Part shown: positions 52,465 through 61,946 of the stretch, in pieces | How the letters are laid out: each line of letters begins with the position of its first letter | Numbering within the stretch: the stretch's first letter is position 1 | Origin: Roseateles_C aquae | GTDB taxonomy: Bacteria > Pseudomonadota > Gammaproteobacteria > Burkholderiales > Burkholderiaceae_C | Assembly: GCF_032337115.1 (NCBI RefSeq) | Contig: NZ_JAVXZY010000007.1 | Location: 62,001-126,000 of the forward strand | Direction of reading: 5' to 3' | Length of the DNA stretch: 64,000 nt | The notes under the pieces: model-generated | Seen by the model: only the letters and a program-made list of their open reading frames with translations | Told to the model about the DNA's origin: nothing | The model's database searches: none | Position numbers and translations under genes: made by a program

Positions 52465-55142
52465 TTCAGGCTGAGGAAGTAGTTGCGACCACGCGGGTCG
52501 GTGTAGGTCGGGTCGAAGGTCGAGAGGAAGTAGTAGGACTGGTTGGAATAGGGCGGCGCCGTGTTGAGCAGGTTCTGCACGCCGCCGCGCACACTCAGTC
52601 GCTCATTGACGCGGTAGCTGGCGCTCAGGTCCCACAGCGAATAGGCCTTGACCTGGCGTGGCTCGGTGTCGGGCAGGTAGCTGTCGTCGGTGTAGGCGGA
52701 GAAGTAGCTGTTGGCCAGGGTCAGCGTCAGCGCGCCGCGCTCCCAATCCGCCGCGATGCGATGGCGCCAGCGCTGGATCACCTGGTCCTGCAGGAAGCGG
52801 CCGGCATTCTCGACATAGGGCTCCGACGCGCCGAACTGGCGCTGGTAGTGCATCACGTAGGTGCCGCTGAGGTTCAGCGCTATGCGCCCCATGCCGCTGG
52901 CCTCGGAGCGCCAGCGGGCTTCGAGGTCCAGACCATCGGTCTTGAGCCCACCCTGGTTTTCCTTCTTCAGCACCAGGGTCGGATAGTCGTCCGCGTCACG
53001 CTTGATGTAGGCGCCATAGCGGTCGGTGTTCTCCAGGATGACCTTGCCGGACAGATCGCTGATGACATCGGTCTTGCGGATCTGCCAGTAGTCCAGGCTG
53101 ACCAGGCTGTGCTTGTTGGGCTCGAAGGCCAGGCCCAGCGAGAGTTGGCGGCTCTTCTCGGGCTTGAGGTTCGCGTTGGCGATCTTCTCGGTCGGGTACT
53201 GGTCGAAGTCGCCATAGACCTTGTCGTACAGGAAGGCCGGGCTGCTGCCGTAGGTGGTCGGGCGGTAGAGCTCGCTGAAGCTGGGCGCGCGGAAGCCGGT
53301 GCCGGCCGAGGCACGCAGCACCAGGGCCTGGCTCGGCTGATAGCGCAGACCCAGCTTGGGGTTCACCGAACTGCCCACCTGCTGGTAATGGTCGGCGCGC
53401 AGCGCGGCCTGCAGTTCCAGCTGCTTGCTCAGCGGCGCGCTCACTTCCGCATAGACCGAGGCGATGTTGCGGCTGTAGTGGGTGGCTGCTATCGCCGGGC
53501 TGGTGCCGCTGCTGTCGCGGTCGCCGCCGATGTTGTTGCTCAGCAGCAGGGCCGAGGGCGTGAAGCGCTGCGTCTCGCGGCGCAGCTCGGCGCCCAATGC
53601 CCCACCGATCTCGCCGCCGTCCAGCTGACCCAGGCTGCCGCTGATCTTGAAGTCCAGGCCCGTGGTCGTGCCTTCGCTGGCACGCGCCACATCATCGATG
53701 CGCAGCGATTCGATCAAGCCGCGGCTGGACGCCGGCGAGGGACCGAAAGGATTGATCTTGCCGGCGCGCACCGCATCGAGCAGCTCGTTGAACTTGAAGT
53801 AGCCATCGACATAGCGATCCGCCACCTTGTTCTGTGCATGGCTGAGGGCCGTGCTGTAGTCCCAGTCGCCCCACAGGCTGCCCTTCATGCCCAGCACGAC
53901 GCGATTGGCATCGCTGCGCACCTCGTTGCTGCGATTGCCGAGCTCGGTGGCGCGGAAGCGGATCTCGATGCTGCGGGCGTTGTCCACCGGCTTGGGCAGG
54001 AAGGCGTTCACCGACGCCCAGTTCAAGCCCGTCAGCCCTGTCGGGTTGGGCGAGAGCACATAGCGGGTATCGGCGCGCGCCAGCAGCAGTTCGCCGAACA
54101 GCTGATGGCCGGGGTGCAGCTGCAGCACGCCGCGGGTGAGGAAGGCGAGCTTGTCCGACTTGGGGTAGATCTCGGTGTCGGCCATGTAGTCATAGCCGCA
54201 GGCTTCCAGGCCGGTGCGTGTGGGCGCATAGACCGAGGCCGGCGCATTGCAGGTCGGCGCGAACAGGTTCAGCGTGCGCTGCGTGTAGGGCTTGCCGTTG
54301 AACAGATAGCCCGCGGCATTGATCGCAGCCAGCTGCTCGGCGCGCGTCGATGCCGTGCCGGACAGACGGATATTGCCCGGGTAGGGCCGGCTCGACAGAT
54401 AGAAGGGCACGGTCTCGGCCAGCGGGCGTTCCTGGATGAACTCGCGCTGGGTCGAGCGCAGCGCGTCGAGCGACTGCACATCGAGCGTGGCGAACACATT
54501 GAAGCCATCGCGCTGCAGATCACCGTGACCCGCGCTGAGCGTGAACGCGCGCTTGCCGGCGCCGCCCTCCTGCGTGGCGGAGGCGTAGGCGCTGAGGTCG
54601 ATGCCGCGATAGTCCTGGCGGGTGATGAAGTTGATGACACCGCCGATCGCATCGGTGCCATAGATCGCCGAGGCACCGTCCTTCAGCACCTCGACGCGCT
54701 GGATCGCGCCGGCCGGAATGCTGTTCAGATCGACACCCGCCGCATCGCCGGGCGAGGCGAAATTGGCTAGGCGCCGGCCGTTCAGCAGCACCAGCGTCGA
54801 GGACACGCCGACACCGCGCAGGTTCGCGCCATTGAAGCCGCGCTGGCCGCCGGTGTTGTCGGTGATCGAGGCGCCATCGCCCAGATTGGCGGCGGCCGCG
54901 CTGATGTTCTTCAGCAGCTCGGCGGCCGTGGTGACGCCGGCCTTGGCGATCTCGTCACGCTGGATCGTCTGCACCGGCAGCGCCTGTTCGCCGGCCAGTC
55001 GCTTGATGCTGGAGCCGGTGATCTCGACACGCTCCAGCTTGGAAGCGGCGTCCTGCGCCTGCGCCTGCAGCGCGGGCAGTGCCAGGGCCAGGCAGATCGC
55101 GCGGGCCAGCAGGGTCGGGTTCGGGGTTCTTGCACGAGTCAT
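52449..55142 (-). CDS. TonB-dependent outer-membrane receptor
   Basis: 897 residues. Signal peptide about 1-30, plug domain about 38-170 (VEITGSSIKRLAGEQALPVQ, LRGVGVSSTLVLLNGRRLAN, RVEVLKDGASAIYGTDAIGG), then a 22-strand barrel ending YFLSLNYQLR. The plug style is that of receptors for peptides and carbohydrates rather than siderophores. Divergent from the S51 peptidase gene, suggesting it imports the products of that enzyme, namely Asp-Arg dipeptides or cyanophycin fragments (inference). ATG 55142 follows a pyrimidine-rich leader with TTGAGG. Confidence 0.92.
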   Translation of the reverse strand: MTRARTPNPTLLARAICLALALPALQAQAQDAASKLERVEITGSSIKRLAGEQALPVQTIQRDEIAKAGVTTAAELLKNISAAAANLGDGASITDNTGGQRGFNGANLRGVGVSSTLVLLNGRRLANFASPGDAAGVDLNSIPAGAIQRVEVLKDGASAIYGTDAIGGVINFITRQDYRGIDLSAYASATQEGGAGKRAFTLSAGHGDLQRDGFNVFATLDVQSLDALRSTQREFIQERPLAETVPFYLSSRPYPGNIRLSGTASTRAEQLAAINAAGYLFNGKPYTQRTLNLFAPTCNAPASVYAPTRTGLEACGYDYMADTEIYPKSDKLAFLTRGVLQLHPGHQLFGELLLARADTRYVLSPNPTGLTGLNWASVNAFLPKPVDNARSIEIRFRATELGNRSNEVRSDANRVVLGMKGSLWGDWDYSTALSHAQNKVADRYVDGYFKFNELLDAVRAGKINPFGPSPASSRGLIESLRIDDVARASEGTTTGLDFKISGSLGQLDGGEIGGALGAELRRETQRFTPSALLLSNNIGGDRDSSGTSPAIAATHYSRNIASVYAEVSAPLSKQLELQAALRADHYQQVGSSVNPKLGLRYQPSQALVLRASAGTGFRAPSFSELYRPTTYGSSPAFLYDKVYGDFDQYPTEKIANANLKPEKSRQLSLGLAFEPNKHSLVSLDYWQIRKTDVISDLSGKVILENTDRYGAYIKRDADDYPTLVLKKENQGGLKTDGLDLEARWRSEASGMGRIALNLSGTYVMHYQRQFGASEPYVENAGRFLQDQVIQRWRHRIAADWERGALTLTLANSYFSAYTDDSYLPDTEPRQVKAYSLWDLSASYRVNERLSVRGGVQNLLNTAPPYSNQSYYFLSTFDPTYTDPRGRNYFLSLNYQLR

Positions 55143-55260
55143 GGAAACCTCAAGGGGGAGAGATGGGGGAAGAGATGGAGGAGGTGAAGCCGGGGAAGCT
55201 GGGATCACTGTGGGCCGGCACAGATGACTTGCCTATGGGGTTTTGGCGCGGCGGTCGCTT

Positions 55261-55274
55261 GCAGGCAATTGCCT
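55261..55274. promoter_or_regulatory. Palindromic operator candidate in divergent promoter
   Basis: Perfect 14-base palindrome CAGGCAATTGCCTG, in the 283-base region between the divergent TonB receptor and S51 peptidase genes, roughly central. A symmetrical site in this place fits a dimeric regulator controlling both directions. Confidence 0.45.
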
Positions 55275-55425
55275 GTCGCAAACCGACAAGCCGGCGCGGC
55301 GCAGACGGCACGGCCGCGCTGCGGCTTGCGCAGAAGCGACATGCACTTGCGTTCCTGGCGCAGCCGAGCCCGGACAGCGGCGCCACCCTCTGGTTCGGGC
55401 GCCGGCGGACTGCCAAGATGAAGCC

Positions 55426-56652
55426 ATGCGAATCCCACGCCCCCTCTCCCTCATGCTTATGTCCGTGCTGGCGCTCGGCAGCGCCCAGGCCGGCACGGCC
55501 ATCGTCATCGGCGGCGCGCTGCGGCACGACAACGCCGCCGTCTGGCAACGCGTCGTCCAGGAGGCCGGCGGTGCCGGCGCCCGTGTCGCCGTCTTTGCCA
55601 CCGCGGCGGGCAATCCCGAACGCAGTGCCACGCAGATCATCAACACGCTCGGCCAGCACGGTGCCCAGGCCAGCTTCATCCCGGTGGCGCCGCGCCTGCC
55701 CGGCGTCGATCTGCAGGCGCAGCTGAACGACCCGGCACTGATCGAGCAGGTGCGCCAGAGCCAGGCGGTGTTCTTCTCCGGCGGCGCGCAGGAGCTGATC
55801 GTCGACACGCTGCAGCCAGGCGGCCAGCCCACGGCGATGCTGCAGGCGATCTGGGCGGTGTTCCAGCGCGGCGGCGTGGTCGCCGGCACCAGTGCCGGTG
55901 CGGCCATCATGAGCCGGATGATGTTCCGCGACGCGCAGGACAATCTGCGCATCCTGCAGGGCCAATGGCGCCAGGGCCATGAGTACGACCGCGGTCTGGG
56001 CTTTGTCGGCCCGGAGCTGTTCATCGATCAGCACTTCCTCAAGCGCGGTCGCATCGGCCGCATGCTGCCGGCGATGCAGGCGCTGGGCTACCAGATCGGA
56101 CTGGGCGTCGAGGAGAACTCGGCTGCCGTCATCAAGGGCGCGCAGATCGAGATCATCGGCGCGCGTGGGGCCTTGCTGGTCGATCTGCGCGAGGCCCGCA
56201 GCGACACCAAGCTCGGCGCCTTCAACCTCCGCGGCGCACGCCTGAGCTACCTGGATCAGGGCGATCAGCACGATCTGCTGAGCGGCCAGACCACGGCAGC
56301 GCCGCACAAGCGTCGCGAGGCCCGCATCGACCCCAGCGCGAGCGACTACAAGCCCTATCTGCCGCACGGCCACTTCTTTGGCGACATCCTGGCCGAAGGC
56401 GCCATCGTCAGCGCCATGGCGCAGCTGCTGGACAGCCCGGAACGCGAACTGCTGGGCCTGGCCTACGAACCCGGCCCGCGCGGCAGCCACAACCAGCTGG
56501 GCTTCGAGTTCAGGCTCTACAAGACGCCCGACCTGAACGGCTGGTTCAGCGGCGCCCTGGGCTCGGAGGACTACACGGTGCTCAACGCCCATCTGGACGT
56601 GCGCCCGGTGCGCATGGCCCATCCGCTGTACGTGCCACTGCCGCGCCGCTGA
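55426..56652 (+). CDS. Exported S51 peptidase, cyanophycinase-like
   Basis: 408 residues. Signal peptide to about residue 22 (LALGSAQA), peptidase S51 core with FFSGGAQELI (about 116-125) and the nucleophile Ser156 in AGTSAGAAIM, EYDRGLGFVGPELFIDQHFL with catalytic His region, and GLGVEENSAAVI. Cyanophycinases hydrolyse cyanophycin (multi-L-arginyl-poly-L-aspartate) to beta-Asp-Arg dipeptides. The signal peptide makes this an extracytoplasmic form, for use of polymer from other cells. Longer than intracellular CphB by a C-terminal domain (about 290-408). Confidence 0.88.
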   Translation: MRIPRPLSLMLMSVLALGSAQAGTAIVIGGALRHDNAAVWQRVVQEAGGAGARVAVFATAAGNPERSATQIINTLGQHGAQASFIPVAPRLPGVDLQAQLNDPALIEQVRQSQAVFFSGGAQELIVDTLQPGGQPTAMLQAIWAVFQRGGVVAGTSAGAAIMSRMMFRDAQDNLRILQGQWRQGHEYDRGLGFVGPELFIDQHFLKRGRIGRMLPAMQALGYQIGLGVEENSAAVIKGAQIEIIGARGALLVDLREARSDTKLGAFNLRGARLSYLDQGDQHDLLSGQTTAAPHKRREARIDPSASDYKPYLPHGHFFGDILAEGAIVSAMAQLLDSPERELLGLAYEPGPRGSHNQLGFEFRLYKTPDLNGWFSGALGSEDYTVLNAHLDVRPVRMAHPLYVPLPRR

Positions 56653-56727
56653 CGGCGGTCTCTCGTCCCAGCCCTCCAATAAACAAACAGGGCGGCCCGC
56701 TAGTGGCCGCTCAGCTCTGCTGCTGCC

Positions 56728-57846
56728 ATGCTTGTCCAACACCACGAACTCCCCGCCGGCCATGCCGGCACCCAGCGCCGGCTGCGCAGCCTGCACTTCG
56801 GCCAGCGTCTGTCGGGTCGCAAGGCCTATCTGCAGGCCTCGCTGCACGCCGACGAGATCCCGCCCATGCTGGTGGCTCAGGTCCTGATCGAGCGTCTGCA
56901 GGCGCTGGAGGCGGCGGGCGCCATCGCCGGCGAGATCGTGCTGGTGCCCATGGCCAATCCGATCGGCCTGTCCCAGGAGCTGCAAGGCAGCGCGCTGGGC
57001 CGCTTCGATCTGGGCAGCGGGCTCAATTTCAACCGCCAGTTCCGCCACCTGACACCGGCGCTCGCGCTCGCCCTGGAAGGCCAGCTCGGCGATGACCCGG
57101 CCGAGAACGCGCGCTGCATCCGCCGCGCCATGCACGTGGCGCTGGACGCCTGGGCCCCGGCCACCGAGGCCGAGGCGCTCAAGCAGCTGCTGCAGCGCCT
57201 GGCGCTGGACGCCGAGCTCGTGCTGGATCTGCACTGCGACAACCAGGCGGTGCTGCATGTCTACGCCGCCACGGCCCAGCTGGAAGCGGCGCTGCCGCTG
57301 GCCGCCTACCTGGGCGCCGCGGCACTGCTGCACACGCCGCTGGCCGGCGATGAGCCTTTCGACGAAACGCTGGCGCGCCCCTGGTGGGAGCTGGCCGCGC
57401 AGTTCGCCGGACGCCATCCGGTCGATCCGCTGGGCTGCGTGGGCCTGACCGTCGAGCTGCGCGGCGAGACCGAGGTCAGCCATGAACTGGCGGACCAGGA
57501 CGCGCAGGCGCTGCTGGACTATCTGCGCCAGCAGGGCCATCTGAGCGGTGCCGCCGCGCCGTTGCCGCCAGCCTGCCCGGCCACGCCGCTGGAGGCGGTG
57601 GAGCCGATCACCGCGCCCTGCGCCGGCCTGATCGTCTTTGCCAAGGCGCCGGGCGACTGGGTCGAGGCCGGCGAGCTGGTGGCCGAGATCATCGATCCGC
57701 TCAGCGACCAGCGCAGCGCCCTGCACGCCCGCGCGGCTGGCCGCTGTTTCGCACGCACCGCAAGGCGCTATGCCAGCCGCGGCATGCGCCTGGCCAAGAT
57801 CGCCGGCCGCGAGGCCTATCGCAGCGGCAAGCTGCTGTCCCTGTGA
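56728..57846 (+). CDS. Aspartoacylase/succinylglutamate desuccinylase-family zinc hydrolase
   Basis: 372 residues, M14-like fold. Zinc site: His40 and Glu43 (SLHADE) and His169 (LVLDLHCD); substrate-binding NPIGL and LNFNRQFRH; terminal barrel-sandwich domain (about 285-350, APCAGLIVFAKAPGDWVEAG). Family members remove acyl or aspartyl groups from amino acids. In this cluster the natural substrate would be beta-Asp-Arg, giving aspartate and arginine; an aspartoacylase-like dipeptidase with that activity has been described in cyanophycin clusters (as I recall, named CphZ). No signal peptide, so cytosolic. Confidence 0.8.
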   Translation: MLVQHHELPAGHAGTQRRLRSLHFGQRLSGRKAYLQASLHADEIPPMLVAQVLIERLQALEAAGAIAGEIVLVPMANPIGLSQELQGSALGRFDLGSGLNFNRQFRHLTPALALALEGQLGDDPAENARCIRRAMHVALDAWAPATEAEALKQLLQRLALDAELVLDLHCDNQAVLHVYAATAQLEAALPLAAYLGAAALLHTPLAGDEPFDETLARPWWELAAQFAGRHPVDPLGCVGLTVELRGETEVSHELADQDAQALLDYLRQQGHLSGAAAPLPPACPATPLEAVEPITAPCAGLIVFAKAPGDWVEAGELVAEIIDPLSDQRSALHARAAGRCFARTARRYASRGMRLAKIAGREAYRSGKLLSL

Positions 57847-57854
57847 GAGCCGCC

Positions 57855-59243
57855 ATGAAGCTGCGACTGCCCAATACCTATGTGCTGCTGGTGAGCCTGC
57901 TGGCGCTGATCGCGCTGGCAACCTGGATCGTGCCCGGCGGCCGCTTCGAAACCGCGCTCGTCAATGGCAAGACGCTGATCGTGGCGGGCAGCTTCCACAC
58001 GGTGGAGGCGCGCCCCCAGGGCCTCGCGGCGCTGCTGACCGCGCCGATCAAGGGCTTTGTCGAGGCCGCGCTGATCATCGGCTTCGTGCTGATCGTCGGC
58101 GGAGCCTTTGCCGTGCTGCAGAAGACCGAGGCGATCGATGCGCTGATCAAGTCGGTCGCCCGCGCCCATCAGCGTTCGGCGCTGGTGCGGGCGCTGGCCA
58201 TCCCGGTCTTCGTCACGCTGTTCTCGCTCGGCGGCGCCAGCTTCGGCATGGCCGAGGAGGCGATCCCCTTCGTGCTGATCTTCATCCCGCTGGCGCTGGC
58301 ACTGAAGCTGGACACGCTGACCGGTGTGGCGATCCCCTTCGTCGGCTCGCAGATCGGCTTTGCGACCGCCTTTCTGAACCCCTTCAATGTTGGCGTCGCC
58401 CAGGGCATTGCCGGCCTGCCGATGTTCTCCGGCCTGGGCTACCGGCTGCTGTGCTGGGCCATTGCCACCGGCCTGACGATCGCCTTCCTGATGTGGTGGG
58501 CCGCCCGCATCCGCCGCCAGCCCGCGCTGAGCCCCTGCTACCAGTCCGACCAGGCACGCCGCGCCGAACTCGACCTGGACGCCTTCGCGCGCTTCGAGGG
58601 CATGAGCGGCCGGCATCGCCTGGTGCTGGCCCTGTTCGCGCTGTGCCTGCTGGTAATGATTGCTGGCGTGGTGCGCCTGGGCTGGTACATCGAGGAGATC
58701 GCGGCCCTGTTCCTGGTGATGGCGGTGCTGGTCGGCGTAGTCGCGCGGCTGGGCAGCGAGGGCTTCATGGCCGCCTTTTTGCAGGGCGCACGCGACCTGG
58801 TCGGCACGGCCTTCGTCATCGCCCTGGCCAAGGCCACGGTGATCCTGCTGCGCGAGGGCCAGATCATCGACACGCTGCTCAACGCGCTGGCACCGCTGGT
58901 GGCCTCGGAGCAGACGGTCTGGGCGGCGCACAAGATGTTCCTGATCCAGTCGCTCATCAACTTCTTCATCCATTCGGGCACCGGTCAGGCCGCGCTGACC
59001 ATGCCCATCATGGCGCCGCTGGCCGATCTGGTCGGGCTGAGCCGCCAGACGGCCGTGCTGGCCTTCCAGTTCGGCGAGTTGACGACGCCCATCATCCCGA
59101 CCTCCGGCATCACCGTCGGCGTGCTGGCGCTCGCCCGGCTGCCCTTTGGCACCTGGGTGCGCTGGCTGCTGCCGCTGCAGGCGCTCTACCTGCTGATGGC
59201 CCTGGTGCTGCTGGCGATTCCGGCGCTGCAGCACTGGACTTGA
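57855..59243 (+). CDS. YfcC-family (C4-dicarboxylate/arginine-ornithine type) permease
   Basis: 462 residues, about 12 membrane helices. Opening LRLPNTYVLLVSLLALIALA and VPGGRFE, and later SLGGASFGMAEEAIPF and GTGQAALTMPIMAPLADLVG, are the features of the YfcC/ArcD-like AbgT-related group. Likely brings the dipeptide or arginine across the inner membrane after the TonB receptor. The GTG at 57843 overlaps the previous stop; I prefer the ATG at 57855 with GAGAG upstream. Confidence 0.85.
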   Translation: MKLRLPNTYVLLVSLLALIALATWIVPGGRFETALVNGKTLIVAGSFHTVEARPQGLAALLTAPIKGFVEAALIIGFVLIVGGAFAVLQKTEAIDALIKSVARAHQRSALVRALAIPVFVTLFSLGGASFGMAEEAIPFVLIFIPLALALKLDTLTGVAIPFVGSQIGFATAFLNPFNVGVAQGIAGLPMFSGLGYRLLCWAIATGLTIAFLMWWAARIRRQPALSPCYQSDQARRAELDLDAFARFEGMSGRHRLVLALFALCLLVMIAGVVRLGWYIEEIAALFLVMAVLVGVVARLGSEGFMAAFLQGARDLVGTAFVIALAKATVILLREGQIIDTLLNALAPLVASEQTVWAAHKMFLIQSLINFFIHSGTGQAALTMPIMAPLADLVGLSRQTAVLAFQFGELTTPIIPTSGITVGVLALARLPFGTWVRWLLPLQALYLLMALVLLAIPALQHWT

Positions 59244-59256
59244 TTACAGTCGCCCC

Positions 59257-60237
59257 ATGTCCGCCCCCGTACGCGCCATCGCCTGCGTGCTCGAACCCGG
59301 CTTCGCGCTGCGCGCGCTCGCCGCGCTGGCGGATGCGCTGCAGGTGCTCAACGCCAGCCAGTCCGAGTTCCACTACCAGCTCGGGCTGCTGTCGGTCAGC
59401 GGTGCGGCGGTGGCCTCGGAGAGCGGCCCGGCGCTGCTGTGCCAGCCGCTCGACGCGACAACATCCTGGCGGACGGTCGTGGTGATCGCCGGCCCGCAGC
59501 GCAGCGTCGACGCCCGGCTGCTGGCCCAGCTGCGCGACTGGGATCGCCAGGGCGTGCTGCTGGGCGGCATCGGCACCGGCGCCGCGACGCTGGCCGCCGC
59601 CGGCCTGCTGGACGGGCAGCGCGCCTGCGCCGACTGGCGCTGGCTGGACCCCTTTGCCGCCGCCTACCCGGCCGTCGCCTGGTCCCAGGGCCTGTGGGAT
59701 CTGGCGCTGCCGCAGCGCCGCTTCAGCGCCGCCACGGCCGGCGTCAGCGATCTGATCAGTGCCTGGGTCGCGCAATGGCATGGCCTGCCGGCACAACAGG
59801 CGCTGGAGCGCACACTGGACCTGAGGCAGGCACGCCGCCAGGACGAGCGCCAGCGCCGCGAGCAGGACGAACGCCAGGCCCACAGCCCGCCCAAGCTGGC
59901 CGAGGCGCTGGCGCTGATGGAGGCCAATTTGGCCGAGCCGCTGCCCACCGAGGAGGTGGCGCGGCTGGTCGGCGTGTCGCGCCGCCAGCTGGAACGCCTG
60001 TTCAAGCAGCACCTGGACAGCCTGCCCTCGCGCCACTATCTGAGCCTGCGCCTGGAACGCGCGCAGCGCCTGTTGCAGCAGGGCACGCAGTCGATCCTGC
60101 AGGTCGGACTCAGCTGCGGCTTCGCGTCCGGCCCGCATTTCTCAAATGCCTACAAGGCCTATCACGGCCATACACCGCGCGAGGAGCGCAGCCGCCGGCC
60201 CGGCTGGCCCGGTGCGCCCCTGGGAGACCCCGCATGA
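59257..60237 (+). CDS. AraC-family regulator with GATase1/DJ-1-like domain, ArgR-like
   Basis: 326 residues. N-terminal DJ-1/PfpI-type domain (about 1-190, with the AG/GxGTGAATLAAAGLL nucleophile-elbow region lacking cysteine) and a C-terminal AraC/XylS helix-turn-helix domain about 215-315 (PTEEVARLVGVSRRQLERLF, LQVGLSCGFASGPHFSNAYK). The same layout is found in Pseudomonas ArgR, which controls the aru arginine succinyltransferase pathway, and this gene overlaps the AruF-like gene by four bases. Expected to respond to arginine. Confidence 0.85.
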   Translation: MSAPVRAIACVLEPGFALRALAALADALQVLNASQSEFHYQLGLLSVSGAAVASESGPALLCQPLDATTSWRTVVVIAGPQRSVDARLLAQLRDWDRQGVLLGGIGTGAATLAAAGLLDGQRACADWRWLDPFAAAYPAVAWSQGLWDLALPQRRFSAATAGVSDLISAWVAQWHGLPAQQALERTLDLRQARRQDERQRREQDERQAHSPPKLAEALALMEANLAEPLPTEEVARLVGVSRRQLERLFKQHLDSLPSRHYLSLRLERAQRLLQQGTQSILQVGLSCGFASGPHFSNAYKAYHGHTPREERSRRPGWPGAPLGDPA

Positions 60238-61253
60238 ACCGCCTGTTGCTGCGCCCCGTTGCAGCCTCCGACCTGCCCGACCTGCTGCGCATGGCCGCCG
60301 CCAGCGCCGACGGCATCAGCTCGCTGCCGCATGACGAGGCCAAGCTGCGCCAGCGCATCGACGCCTCGCTGCAGGCCTTCGCCAGCGCCGATGACGCCAG
60401 CGGCGAGGAGACCTATCTGTTCGTGCTGGAGGACCGCGCGGCCGAACGGCTGGTCGGCTGCTCGGGCATCGCCGCCAGCGCCGGCTTCTTCGACCGCTTC
60501 TACAGCTATCGCAATGAGTTCGTCGTCCACGCCAGTGCGGCGCTGGGCGTCTCGCAGCGCATCCATACGCTGCACCTGTGCCACGACCTGACCGGCTGCA
60601 CGCTGCTCACGTCTTTCTTCATTGAACCGGCCTACGAGCACAGCCTGGCCGCGCAGCTGCTCTCGCGCGCCCGGCTGCTGTTCATCCAGGCCCACGCCGA
60701 ACGCTTCGCCGACCGCATCGCGGCCGAGAACCCGGGCGTCACCGATGCGCAGGGGCAGAGCCCGTTCTGGGATGCCGTCGGCCGGCACTTCTTCGGCATG
60801 GACTATCCGCAGGCCGAGCAGGTGGTCGGCGGCCGCAGCAAGGCCGTTATCGCCGATCTGATGCCGCAGGCGCCGATCCCCGTGCCGCTGCTGCCGGCAG
60901 AGGCGCAGCTGGCGCTGGGGCAGCTGCACCCGGTCGGCGAGGTGCCCTTCTCCATCCTGCTCGACGAGGGCTTCGACGCCGACAGCTATGTCGACATCTT
61001 CGATGGCGGCCCCACCGTCGAGGCGACGCTGGCCAGCCTGCGCAGCATCCGCCATCTGCGCCGGCAGCGCGTGCGCGCCGGAGCGGGCAGTGGCCCGCGC
61101 CAGCTCAGACTGGTGCTGCGCCCGGCGCGCGAGCACTGCGCCGCCATGCTGGCCGAGATCGGCAGCGAGATCGGCAGCGACGAGCTGCCTGAACTGGCGC
61201 TGCGGCCCGATGAGGAGCTGCTCTGCACGCCGCTGTGGCCCGAGGACGCATGA
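60234..61253 (+). CDS. Arginine/ornithine N-succinyltransferase subunit (AstA/AruF-like)
   Basis: 339 residues, AstA family: N-terminal LLLRPVAASDLPDLLRMAA, the FYSYRNEFVVHAS and HTLHLCHDLTGCTLLTSFFI segments, QGQSPFWDAVGRHFFGMDY, and the C-terminal half FSILLDEGFDADSYVDIFDG. First step of the arginine succinyltransferase pathway: arginine plus succinyl-CoA to N2-succinylarginine. ATG overlaps the regulator stop. Confidence 0.92.
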   Translation: MNRLLLRPVAASDLPDLLRMAAASADGISSLPHDEAKLRQRIDASLQAFASADDASGEETYLFVLEDRAAERLVGCSGIAASAGFFDRFYSYRNEFVVHASAALGVSQRIHTLHLCHDLTGCTLLTSFFIEPAYEHSLAAQLLSRARLLFIQAHAERFADRIAAENPGVTDAQGQSPFWDAVGRHFFGMDYPQAEQVVGGRSKAVIADLMPQAPIPVPLLPAEAQLALGQLHPVGEVPFSILLDEGFDADSYVDIFDGGPTVEATLASLRSIRHLRRQRVRAGAGSGPRQLRLVLRPAREHCAAMLAEIGSEIGSDELPELALRPDEELLCTPLWPEDA

Positions 61254-61912
61254 TGAGCCCCACCCCTGTCCGCATCGAGACGCTGGCCGAGGGCCGGCAA
61301 CGCCTCAGCCTGGCCGATGACAGCGCCGCGCTGACGCTCAGCACCGCCCTGGGCCTGAGCCTGCCGCGCTATCACTTCCGCCTCGGCCGCGCCGTCCATG
61401 CCGCGCCGGCGCTGCAGCTGTTTCGGGTGCAGCGCACGCTGCAGCTGTGCAATGACCTGACCGGCGAGGCCGAACTCAGCGAGCTGCATTGCGCGCCGGA
61501 ACTGGACGCCTCGGCGCGTGCCGTCGCCCTGGGCACGCTGGCGCGCGCCGCACAACAGGCGCTGCGGCAGCAGGCCGCTGCGCCGCAATGGCTGGTCATC
61601 GAGCTGCCCGGCTGGCGCGACGCCAGCGGCCACAGCCCCTTCTGGCAGGCGCTTGGCGCGCGTTTCTGCCCGCTCGAGCCGCAGCAGGCCCTGCTGACCC
61701 ATGGCCCGGCCTGGGTCAGCCACCTGGCCGCCCTGCTGCCGCGCCAGATGCTCTACCTCTCCTTCCTGGGCACGGCGGCCAGCCAGGCCTGCGCCACCGC
61801 CGCCGAGCCGACACTGGCCGAGGCCTTGCAGGCCTTGGGCTTTCTAGCGGCCCTGCATGTGCGCATCGACGACGGCGGGCCGGTGCTGGCCTGGCCGATC
61901 GGGGCAGCTTGA
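61250..61912 (+). CDS. Short AstA-related second subunit (AruG-like, diverged)
   Basis: 220 residues related to the previous gene but missing much of the C-terminal half: PRYHFRLGRAVHAAPALQLF, RTLQLCNDLTGEAELSELHC, GHSPFWQALGARFCPLEPQQ, VRIDDGGPVLAWPIG. In pseudomonads the enzyme is a heteromer of AruF and AruG; this gene would supply the second subunit in shortened form. It could also be a decayed duplicate, but the open frame and normal codon use argue against a pseudogene. Two tandem ATGs at 61250 and 61253. Confidence 0.75.
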   Translation: MMSPTPVRIETLAEGRQRLSLADDSAALTLSTALGLSLPRYHFRLGRAVHAAPALQLFRVQRTLQLCNDLTGEAELSELHCAPELDASARAVALGTLARAAQQALRQQAAAPQWLVIELPGWRDASGHSPFWQALGARFCPLEPQQALLTHGPAWVSHLAALLPRQMLYLSFLGTAASQACATAAEPTLAEALQALGFLAALHVRIDDGGPVLAWPIGAA

Positions 61913-61946
61913 ACGCCTGAGCACGCGCACCAACACCGGAGGCAGC

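Noticed and set aside
55150..57921. 923-codon open frame opposite the S51 and aspartoacylase genes
   Set aside because: Antisense shadow with no domain; crosses several sense genes and an intergenic region.
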